Assembly (NCBI GenBank): GCA_947457325.1
Contig: CANGVU010000082.1
Coordinates: 1 to 6,307 of the forward strand
DNA length: 6,307 nt
Reading direction: 5' to 3'
From: Flavobacteriales bacterium
Lineage (GTDB): Bacteria; Bacteroidota; Bacteroidia; Flavobacteriales_D; Sanyastnellaceae
Position numbers and translations under genes: made by a program. A model generated the notes under the pieces. The model was not told the origin of the DNA. It saw only the letters and a list, made by a program, of their open reading frames with translations, and searched no databases. Below are positions 1 through 5,018 of the stretch, one piece after another. How positions within the stretch are numbered: the first letter of the stretch is position 1; the number at the start of each line of letters is the position of its first letter.

Positions 1-882
1 AATCTCCCAAAAACAGGAAATTATAAAATTGTCATTAAAAGCAAATTAGAAAATGGATCGATAACAGTTGGGAGCGCTGTTCTTGAGGGAGAAACAGATA
101 AAGAAATCCTCCTGTCTACCTATCTGTGTCACCCAAGCATGGCCAACAATGAACTCAGTGGACCCCTATGCATGGCCTTTTTGTATCGAGTGCTAGCTGC
201 AATGCCCAAAAGGCGCTTTACATATCGTTTCGTCATGGCTCCTGAGACCATAGGTGTTATTGCTTATTTATTTGACAATGGCGTAGAGATGAAAAAAAAC
301 ACTGTTGCGGGTTATGTCATGACTTGTTGCGGGGATGAAGCTCCTTATGTATTTAAACAATCTAAAAACGAGAATGGTTTTCTAGAAAAATGCACTGCGC
401 ACACCTTAAAGGAATTTCGAATAAATCACATGACCATTCCCTTTGCGGTTGGCGGTTCTGATGAAAGACAATATTGCTCTCCCGGTTTCAACTTACCCGT
501 TGGATCCATCACCAGATCCATGTATCACAAGTACAAAGAATACCATACATCATTGGACAATAAATCCTTTGTATCCTTTGAGGCAATGAAAAACACCATT
601 CAAACTTATTTGCACTGCATTCAGACCATGGAGCAAAACATCACTCCAGTTTGTCTGGTTCCATATGGTGAGCCACGCATGGGAAAAAGAAATTTGCTAC
701 CCTCATCCATTGAACCCAATGACAAAAGACGCCAAGACATCGACAGAATGTTTCACCTCATTTCATGGGCTGATGGTGAACACGATTTGATTTCCATCGC
801 AGAAAAAAGAAATGAAAGCATTGGTGATTATCTCTCCATCTTGCAAAGATTGATTGAAGAAAATTTGATTACTGTAAAATGA
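1..882 (+). CDS. DUF4910/M28-like zinc aminopeptidase-fold protein, 5' end missing
   Basis: The reading frame is open from base 1, so the gene begins upstream; the ATG at 139 is internal. The visible 293 residues match the DUF4910 family (zinc-peptidase M28-like fold with a DUF2172 insert) often found in O-antigen and surface-glycan clusters. Family hallmarks, numbered from base 1: YLCHPSMANNELSGP around residues 42-55, APETIG around 81-85, a CGD at about 111-112, GSDERQYCSPG at 152-162 and EYHTSLDN at 180-187. H44, E82, D154 and H182 are plausible metal or active-site residues by position in the motifs (inference). The stretch GEPRMGKRNLLP near residues 224-235 is also family-typical. The last ~50 residues look like the winged-helix domain (HTH_47 type) that ends these proteins. 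No signal peptide can be judged because the N-terminus is absent. The substrate is unknown for the family; despite the peptidase fold, a role in glycan biosynthesis is inferred from context. The stop overlaps the next start (ATGA), indicating an operon. Confidence 0.85.
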   Translation, partial: NLPKTGNYKIVIKSKLENGSITVGSAVLEGETDKEILLSTYLCHPSMANNELSGPLCMAFLYRVLAAMPKRRFTYRFVMAPETIGVIAYLFDNGVEMKKNTVAGYVMTCCGDEAPYVFKQSKNENGFLEKCTAHTLKEFRINHMTIPFAVGGSDERQYCSPGFNLPVGSITRSMYHKYKEYHTSLDNKSFVSFEAMKNTIQTYLHCIQTMEQNITPVCLVPYGEPRMGKRNLLPSSIEPNDKRRQDIDRMFHLISWADGEHDLISIAEKRNESIGDYLSILQRLIEENLITVK

Positions 883-1640
883 ATCCAGGCGTCACCATTG
901 TCATACAAGCGCGGATGGGCTCTTCCCGTTTACCAGGGAAGATGCTAATGCCTTTGCATCAAGAAAAAACCCTGCTTTATTGGCTCATTGAACGTGTCAA
1001 ACAAAACCACTCCACCAAAAGCATAATTGTAGCCACTTCTGACAACGCTCAAGATAACCCAATAGAATCTGAATGCCAATCAATAGGCGTAGCATGCTTC
1101 AGAGGCAGCGAATGGGATGTCTTAAGCAGATTTTATTTGGCGGCACAAGCAATGCCAAACACTCTCGTGATGCGCATTTGCGGCGACTCTCCTCTGATAT
1201 CCGGAGAAATCATCGACTTTGCTATTCAGCAATTTCAAGAAAGAAACGTTGACTACTTCTCCAATGGAAATGAACCTCCACATTTTGCTGAAGATGGATT
1301 TTGTGTTGAACTTTTTTACAACAAAGATCTTAAGGATGCCTATGAAAATGCTGAATGGTTGAGTGAAAGGGAACACGTTACACCTTTCATCAAGAAAAAC
1401 GTTGCGCTAAAAAAAGCCTGGCAACAATTCAGAAAAGAGTACCGTTATAAACTATCCATAGACACCCCCGAAGACTTTAATCAGGTTGCTTGGTTGTTTT
1501 CAAAAATGACAAATCCATTGACATCTGGAATGGACGAAATTCTGGAACTTATAGCTTGCCATCCAGAAAAAATCAATACTCCGTTAAAACTAAATGAAGG
1601 CTATCACAAAAGCATACAAGAAGACCGAAAAGTAAAATGA
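879..1640 (+). CDS. spsF: SpsF-type cytidylyltransferase (CMP-sugar synthesis, surface polysaccharide)
   Basis: A 253-aa protein of the CTP_transf_3 family (SpsF/NeuA-like), a size normal for SpsF. These cytosolic enzymes transfer CMP from CTP to an acidic sugar, usually a nonulosonic or similar acid, before it enters a surface glycan. Visible motifs: the nucleotide-binding signature QARMGSSRLPGK at residues 10-21, VATSDN...DNPI at 51-62, FRGSEWDVLSRF at 74-85, RICGDSPLI at 99-107 (the GD pair is the expected Mg/CTP site), DGFCVE at 139-144, SEREHVTPF at 162-170 and SIDTPEDF at 193-200. All are intact, so the enzyme is probably active. The ATG start lies inside the previous stop (ATGA), implying translational coupling; there is no Shine-Dalgarno sequence. 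Together with the upstream DUF4910 gene it marks a polysaccharide or glycoprotein-glycan locus. The exact sugar cannot be read from the sequence, and the spsF symbol denotes the family rather than a proven orthologue. Confidence 0.88.
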   Translation: MNPGVTIVIQARMGSSRLPGKMLMPLHQEKTLLYWLIERVKQNHSTKSIIVATSDNAQDNPIESECQSIGVACFRGSEWDVLSRFYLAAQAMPNTLVMRICGDSPLISGEIIDFAIQQFQERNVDYFSNGNEPPHFAEDGFCVELFYNKDLKDAYENAEWLSEREHVTPFIKKNVALKKAWQQFRKEYRYKLSIDTPEDFNQVAWLFSKMTNPLTSGMDEILELIACHPEKINTPLKLNEGYHKSIQEDRKVK

Positions 1641-1641
1641 C

Positions 1642-2097
1642 ATGGAGAAAGATCTGCACTACATGAAATTGGCCATTGCTGAAGCGCATGAGGCACTGAA
1701 AAAAGATGAAGTCCCAATTGGATGTGTCATCGTTTGTGAAGACAGAATCATTGCTCGAGGTCACAATTTAGTAGAAAGACTAAAGGACTTTACTGCACAC
1801 GCCGAGATGCAGGCTTACACGGCTGCCTCTGAATATCTTGGGGGAAAATCACTTGATAAATGTACTTTGTACGTAACCCTAGAACCTTGTGTTATGTGCG
1901 CAGGAGGTGCATACTTAACGCGCATGGGAAGAATTGTTTTTGGAGCCTACGACTCAAAGAGAGGATACACACAATTCGAGAAACATCAGGGCAACGGACA
2001 AGAAATAGTTCACCCCAAAACTGAGGTTTTAGGCGGAATAATGGAAGAAGAATGCAAAACAATGTTGCAATCCTTCTTCCAAAATAAACGAAACTAA
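1642..2097 (+). CDS. tadA: tRNA adenosine(34) deaminase TadA-type nucleoside deaminase
   Basis: A 151-aa cytidine/deoxycytidylate-deaminase-fold protein of normal TadA length. TadA converts A34 to inosine in the anticodon of tRNA-Arg(ACG). The zinc site is complete: HAE at residues 53-55 (H53 ligand, E55 proton shuttle) and PCVMC at 82-86 (C83 and C86 ligands). GHN at 40-42 matches the conserved Asn-containing substrate loop. TAHAEMQA and YLGGK are typical of Bacteroidetes TadA, and the tail VHPKTEVLGGIMEEEC is also family-like. Two small differences from the sequence I expect for the group: the helix after the second Cys reads AGGAYLTRMG where AGALYWSQIG is usual, and the stretch around residues 112-122 (QFEKHQGNGQE) seems a few residues longer. 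The start ATG is one base after the spsF stop, so the gene is probably co-transcribed with the glycan genes. A guanine or free-nucleoside deaminase is the alternative, but TadA is favoured. Confidence 0.87.
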   Translation: MEKDLHYMKLAIAEAHEALKKDEVPIGCVIVCEDRIIARGHNLVERLKDFTAHAEMQAYTAASEYLGGKSLDKCTLYVTLEPCVMCAGGAYLTRMGRIVFGAYDSKRGYTQFEKHQGNGQEIVHPKTEVLGGIMEEECKTMLQSFFQNKRN

Positions 2098-2098
2098 A

Positions 2099-2515
2099 TT
2101 AACGCTTCTTACCTGATTTCGAAGGAGCACCCTTCTTGGCTGGAGCAGCTTTTGCTGGTGCAACCTTAATTGGAGCTTCTTTAGAAAGAGCAGCTGGTGA
2201 CTTTCCCATTTTCAAGATTTGGTAAAGCTCATCCTTTTCCTTCAATACATCGCGTAGCATGGAGTTCTCCATTCTGCACAAATCCAATGCGTCAGATTCC
2301 ATTTCTGTTCTGAACCTCTTAGCGTAAAATGTGAAAAAATTGAAATCAAGGACTTCACAAACACGAGCCAAAAGATCCGTATCCATGCTCTTTCTTTCAA
2401 AAATTTTATAGACATTGGGGGTTGAAACGTTCAACAATTTCGCCATCGTCTCAGTCCGCATACCTTTCTTTTTAGCACGCTTTCTAATTTCGGTACCTAT
2501 GTGTAAATCTTCCAT
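2099..2515 (-). CDS. XRE-like helix-turn-helix protein with coiled coil and Lys/Ala/Pro tail
   Basis: A 138-aa soluble, basic protein. Residues 4-62 form a Cro/C1-type helix-turn-helix domain: DLHIGTEIRKRAKKKGM, then TMAKLLNVSTPNVYKIFERKS, with the recognition helix around residues 31-40, and DTDLLARVCEVLDFNFF closing the bundle. This arrangement recurs in small Bacteroidetes regulators, and its DLHIG opening supports the ATG at 2515. Residues about 68-103 are charged and helical (EMESDALDLCRMENSMLRDVLKEKDELYQIL) and look like a coiled coil, perhaps for dimerisation. Residues 105-138 are low-complexity Ala/Lys/Pro/Ser with APAK-type repeats and end GKKR, resembling the tail of bacterial histone-H1-like proteins. 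It probably binds DNA as a regulator or nucleoid-associated factor; the targets are unknown, with autoregulation possible. It converges on tadA with one base between stop codons and has a near-consensus -7 box just before its start. No toxin, phage or transposon partner is visible. Confidence 0.8.
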   Translation of the reverse strand: MEDLHIGTEIRKRAKKKGMRTETMAKLLNVSTPNVYKIFERKSMDTDLLARVCEVLDFNFFTFYAKRFRTEMESDALDLCRMENSMLRDVLKEKDELYQILKMGKSPAALSKEAPIKVAPAKAAPAKKGAPSKSGKKR

Positions 2516-2519
2516 GCTA

Positions 2520-2527
2520 CTAAACTA
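2520..2527 (-). promoter_or_regulatory. Near-consensus Bacteroidetes -7 box of the HTH gene
   Basis: The minus strand reads TAGTTTAG, one mismatch from the Bacteroidetes -7 consensus TAnnTTTG, and ends 4 nt before the ATG at 2515. No clear -33 TTG is seen about 19 bp upstream. The call rests on position, as it matches the spacing of the two exact boxes in the 4966-5018 gap. If used, the transcript would start almost at the start codon. Confidence 0.35.
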
Positions 2528-2541
2528 TAAAAATTTAAAGC

Positions 2542-2564
2542 GAAAGTCCATTGTATTGAAAGTC
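2542..2564. repeat. Direct repeat GAAAGTC x2, possible operator
   Basis: Two identical 7-bp copies (2542-2548 and 2558-2564) start 16 bp apart, upstream of the HTH gene start at 2515. Their place, just upstream of the presumed -7 box, would suit a regulator-binding site, possibly for the HTH protein itself. Seven-base repeats can arise by chance in AT-rich DNA, so this is weak. Confidence 0.2.
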
Positions 2565-2614
2565 AACGAATCCTTTTTTTTTATTAAAAAAAACGAAATA
2601 CTTGAAACAACTTG

Positions 2615-2668
2615 AAAAAAACCCAGCAAAAACAAGGGGTCCAAGAAGGCCCACATTACTCTTCTCGG
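2615..2668 (-). terminator. Probable intrinsic terminator (tandem hairpins) of the folate-enzyme operon
   Basis: On the minus strand, downstream of the FTCD stop, CCGAGAAG (plus 2661-2668) can pair with CTTCTTGG (plus 2641-2648): eight pairs including one G-U, with a 12-nt loop. On the plus strand the G-U pair becomes an A-C mismatch, which favours minus-strand use. It is followed directly by ACCC(12 nt)GGGT (plus 2621-2624 and 2637-2640), a 4-bp GC-rich stem running into seven T residues (plus 2615-2621). Neither hairpin is very strong alone; together they are a plausible Rho-independent terminator that would insulate the HTH gene. Confidence 0.42.
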
Positions 2669-2738
2669 AAAAAAACTATAAAAATAAATAATAAAAAATG
2701 TCACAATTTAACAAATAAACCCTTTTCACTGCTGCTAA

Positions 2739-4433
2739 TCAGAATTCAAGTTCAACTTTTAATCTAATCTTGTGTTCCATTTCAATAACCATTTCTTGCA
2801 GCTTATCTGCCCTTTCGATTAACGATTTGGTAAATTCCTTATCTTTAATTCCACCTGCATTGATTTTGACATTCATTACCGCACCCAATACAGCAGCTCT
2901 TATACACAATGCACCTACGCCAGCATCTGTGATTGAATTCTGATTTCCCTCATTCACCATTTGCCAACAAATATCCATTGCTTTGAAAGCCACCTCCGCA
3001 GTTCTTAATGGAATCTCCATTGCATACTTAGAAGCCGATTCAATGGCTTCAGCCCGTGACTTTTTCTCATCATCCGTTCCTTTTGGCAAGCCAAAAGCTT
3101 CCATAATCTGATTAAAAGCATGGGTATCTTCATCCACCAATCTCAGCAATTCTTTTTGTATTTCCATACCACTTTGAGCAACATCAGAGAACTCCTTCCA
3201 TCTCTTATCCCAACCGCGTTTATGACTGCTCAAATTGGCTACCATAACCCCCAGAGAAGCACCAAGTGCCCCGACATATGCACTGACGGAACCACCACCT
3301 GGTGCAGGACTTTCACTCGATGTTTCATTGGCCAATTGACGTGCGCTCATGGAAATCAAACGGTTTCTAGACCCCATTTTTGCTTCCAATACATACTCAA
3401 TAATCTTTTCCCTTGGATTGAATGGTGCTAAATCATCCAAGCCTAGTGACTTGATAGCTATTTTTATTTTCTCCTCATCAGATATCCCAAGAGAGCGCTC
3501 TTGTTTGACTAAAAAATAATCTGCTGCATCCAACATGGATTGCAAGGGTATTAACCCCACCAATTCAGATCCAGTTACCCTAATCCCCCTCTCCGCAGCC
3601 TTGCTGCAGGCTTCTTCAAATGCAGCATGAACTGGCGTAATAGAAATATCTGTTAGATTCAGCGAAAGTTGTGCAATACCATATTCATCTATGTACCAAC
3701 CAATGCCTTTAACACTTTTCAATGTTCCGGGAATGCGGACGGGTTCCCCCTTTTCATCAACTACTGGTTTTCCAGAAATCGGATCTCCTTCTCTAAGTGT
3801 ACGCCCCGCCTCTCTGATATCAAAAGCAATGGCATTGGCCCTGCGTGTAGATGTTGTATTCAAATTTACATTGTAAGCAACTAAGAAATTTCTTGCTCCA
3901 ATGGTAGTCAAACCTGCCTTCCTAATGGTTTCTGTAACCTCCGATGGTCCAAAATCAGGTTTACCGTTCACAGTGGTTATTTTTTCCAAAGCTTCATATT
4001 CCCCCTTTCTGCAAACTGCCAAATTTCTTCTTTCAGGTATCAATGCCGCTGATTCATAATAATATCCTGCAATACCCAATTCTTCTCCCACTCTTTTCCC
4101 GAGGGCTCTCGCTATTTCAACACACTCTTCCATACTTACTCCTGCAATTGGGACAAACGGACAAACATCTGTAGCCCCCTGTCGCGGGTGCTCTCCCTTG
4201 TGGGTTGTCATGTCTATAAGTTCCGATGCCTTCTTTATCACCAAGAACGCAGCTTCTTGCACAGCACTAGGCTCACCCGCAAAAGTGATCACTGTCCTAT
4301 TGGCAGATGCTCCGGGATCAACGTCCAATAACATGACACCTTTAACTTTTTCAACCTCTGCAACGATGGCATCTATTTTTGCACGATCTCTTCCCTCCGA
4401 AATGTTGGGTATACATTCAATGATTCTATTCAT
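2739..4433 (-). CDS. ftcD: Bifunctional glutamate formimidoyltransferase / formimidoyl-THF cyclodeaminase
   Basis: A 564-aa fusion with the layout of mammalian FTCD (541 aa). The N-terminal formiminotransferase half moves the formimino group from N-formimino-L-glutamate, the product of histidine degradation, to tetrahydrofolate. The C-terminal half releases ammonia to give 5,10-methenyl-THF. Residues 1 to about 180 form the FTCD_N domain (IECIPNISEGRD at 5-16; HKGEHPRQGATDVCPF at 78-93, with H82 at the known catalytic position). Residues about 181-325 form the second transferase domain (GARNFLVAYNVNL at 179-191). After a linker, residues about 363-560 form the cyclodeaminase domain (SPAPGGGSVSAYVGALGASLG at 375-395, LVDEDTHAF at 432-440, NVKINAGGI at 521-529). 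The ATG at 4433 is preferred over an upstream TTG at 4457 because MNRIIECIPN matches the family start and the TTG would overlap the previous gene. Cytosolic. No hut genes are visible nearby. A methenyl-THF cyclohydrolase-like role for the C-terminal half is a lesser alternative. Confidence 0.93.
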   Translation of the reverse strand: MNRIIECIPNISEGRDRAKIDAIVAEVEKVKGVMLLDVDPGASANRTVITFAGEPSAVQEAAFLVIKKASELIDMTTHKGEHPRQGATDVCPFVPIAGVSMEECVEIARALGKRVGEELGIAGYYYESAALIPERRNLAVCRKGEYEALEKITTVNGKPDFGPSEVTETIRKAGLTTIGARNFLVAYNVNLNTTSTRRANAIAFDIREAGRTLREGDPISGKPVVDEKGEPVRIPGTLKSVKGIGWYIDEYGIAQLSLNLTDISITPVHAAFEEACSKAAERGIRVTGSELVGLIPLQSMLDAADYFLVKQERSLGISDEEKIKIAIKSLGLDDLAPFNPREKIIEYVLEAKMGSRNRLISMSARQLANETSSESPAPGGGSVSAYVGALGASLGVMVANLSSHKRGWDKRWKEFSDVAQSGMEIQKELLRLVDEDTHAFNQIMEAFGLPKGTDDEKKSRAEAIESASKYAMEIPLRTAEVAFKAMDICWQMVNEGNQNSITDAGVGALCIRAAVLGAVMNVKINAGGIKDKEFTKSLIERADKLQEMVIEMEHKIRLKVELEF

Positions 4434-4446
4434 TTGATTTATTTTC

Positions 4447-4965
4447 TTAAAACACAATAGTAATACGCTTTCTTTCTTTTAACAAAGTCTCCTTCCAATC
4501 ATTTATGGTCTTTCCTTCTTTTAATGATTGTAAAAATAGTCCTGAAGGAAATATTTCTCTTGAATTCACTTCAACCCCTTTCCAATCTTCACCCCATTGA
4601 TGGGTGTACCTTTCAATCAAATCCCTATATGCTTCCAAAATAGACAGGGCCTGGTGAATACCTAACAGCAAATCCTCAAAATCTAGGCTTTGATGAATAG
4701 ACAATTTCACCATTGACATTTCCCTCTCAAACATGGTGAAATCCTGAAAATGAAATTGACTCAGTGCCATAAAATGCTTCTCCGGAAATTGAATATGAAT
4801 TATCAAACGACATTCATCTAAGCGCTTTTTTATCAATTTGGGAAGATAGATCTGTTCTAGAACAAGCTTCTTCAATTCAAACAACTTTTGATTATACAAT
4901 TCATTCCACTCCTCATGATCCAAAAAACCTGCGACTCCCCAATGTTTACACAAATCCAAATTCAT
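4447..4965 (-). CDS. Unrecognised 172-aa soluble protein, first gene of the FTCD operon
   Basis: I do not recognise a family. The protein begins MNLDLCKHWGVAGFLDHEEW, has no signal peptide or membrane span, and appears mostly helical: charged amphipathic stretches at residues 17-50 and 97-122, with a short strand-like segment CRLIIHIQFP at 52-61 between them. It is rich in aromatic residues and His (HFMALSQFHFQDF at 64-76; HQWGEDW at 122-128). No CxxC pair, nucleotide-binding loop or other catalytic signature is apparent. It is probably a real gene: the frame is open for 172 codons with a single reasonable ATG, an exact -7 box lies 4 nt before that ATG, and its stop is 13 bp from the FTCD start on the same strand, giving a compact operon. 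That linkage hints at a role connected with folate or histidine metabolism, but co-transcription alone does not show it. No function is assigned. Confidence 0.75.
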   Translation of the reverse strand: MNLDLCKHWGVAGFLDHEEWNELYNQKLFELKKLVLEQIYLPKLIKKRLDECRLIIHIQFPEKHFMALSQFHFQDFTMFEREMSMVKLSIHQSLDFEDLLLGIHQALSILEAYRDLIERYTHQWGEDWKGVEVNSREIFPSGLFLQSLKEGKTINDWKETLLKERKRITIVF

Positions 4966-4969
4966 AAAA

Positions 4970-4977
4970 CAAAGTTA
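4970..4977 (-). promoter_or_regulatory. Bacteroidetes -7 box (TAACTTTG) for the 172-aa gene/FTCD operon
   Basis: The minus strand reads TAACTTTG, an exact match to TAnnTTTG, ending 4 nt before the ATG at 4965. A good -33 TTG is not seen at the usual distance of about 19 bp, so activity may depend on an activator or an alternative sigma factor. The predicted start of transcription falls at or within a few bases of the start codon. Confidence 0.55.
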
Positions 4978-5005
4978 ATGGCATGGTGTTAGATATAGGA
5001 ATGAT

Positions 5006-5013
5006 TATTTTTG
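5006..5013 (+). promoter_or_regulatory. Bacteroidetes -7 box (TATTTTTG) for the TlpA-like gene
   Basis: TATTTTTG matches TAnnTTTG exactly and ends 5 nt before the ATG at 5019. No clear -33 TTG is visible upstream. It faces away from the minus-strand box at 4970-4977, with 28 bp between the two, so the two promoters would have overlapping polymerase footprints. Confidence 0.5.
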
Positions 5014-5018
5014 TAATT

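Larger units (their letters stand above)
2516..2738. other. Gene-free AT-rich intergenic region (223 bp)
   Basis: This stretch separates the 3' end of the folate-enzyme operon from the start of the HTH regulator, both on the minus strand. I find no credible small gene here. It contains, from right to left on the minus strand, an A/T-rich 3' untranslated stretch, two hairpins with T-rich runs (separate terminator entry), two ACTTGAAA copies at 2600-2607 and 2610-2617 (period 10), a poly-T/poly-A stretch at 2574-2593 likely to be bent or melt easily, two GAAAGTC copies at 2542-2548 and 2558-2564 (period 16), and the probable regulator promoter. Confidence 0.7.

Noticed and set aside
1122..1764. 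Minus-strand ORFs opposite spsF and tadA (1122-1376, 1573-1764)
   Set aside because: They lie antisense to well-supported genes and have no recognisable protein features.
2121..2135. GAAGG-AGCAC-CCTTC hairpin as a tadA terminator
   Set aside because: A 5-bp stem with no T-run behind it on the plus strand; too weak to call.
2146..2157. CAGCTTTTGCTG perfect hairpin as a terminator
   Set aside because: It lies inside the HTH gene tail, has only a 4-bp stem and no following T-tract; it follows from the Ala/Lys repeat codons.
2574..2593. T9/A8 near-palindrome as a bidirectional terminator
   Set aside because: A stem of only A-T pairs with no GC core is more likely low-complexity AT-rich spacer DNA.
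2415..2615. Plus-strand 66-codon ORF covering the HTH gene start
   Set aside because: Half is antisense to the HTH domain and the rest reads through poly-A/T DNA giving Lys/Phe runs.
3120..4437. Several plus-strand ORFs of 61-103 codons opposite FTCD
   Set aside because: All are shadows of the FTCD coding strand, with implausible Cys/His/Pro-rich composition.
4434..4457. TTG start at 4457 giving FTCD eight extra residues
   Set aside because: The extension overlaps the upstream gene and is unlike FTCD N-termini; ATG at 4433 starts exactly at the conserved MNRIIECIPN.
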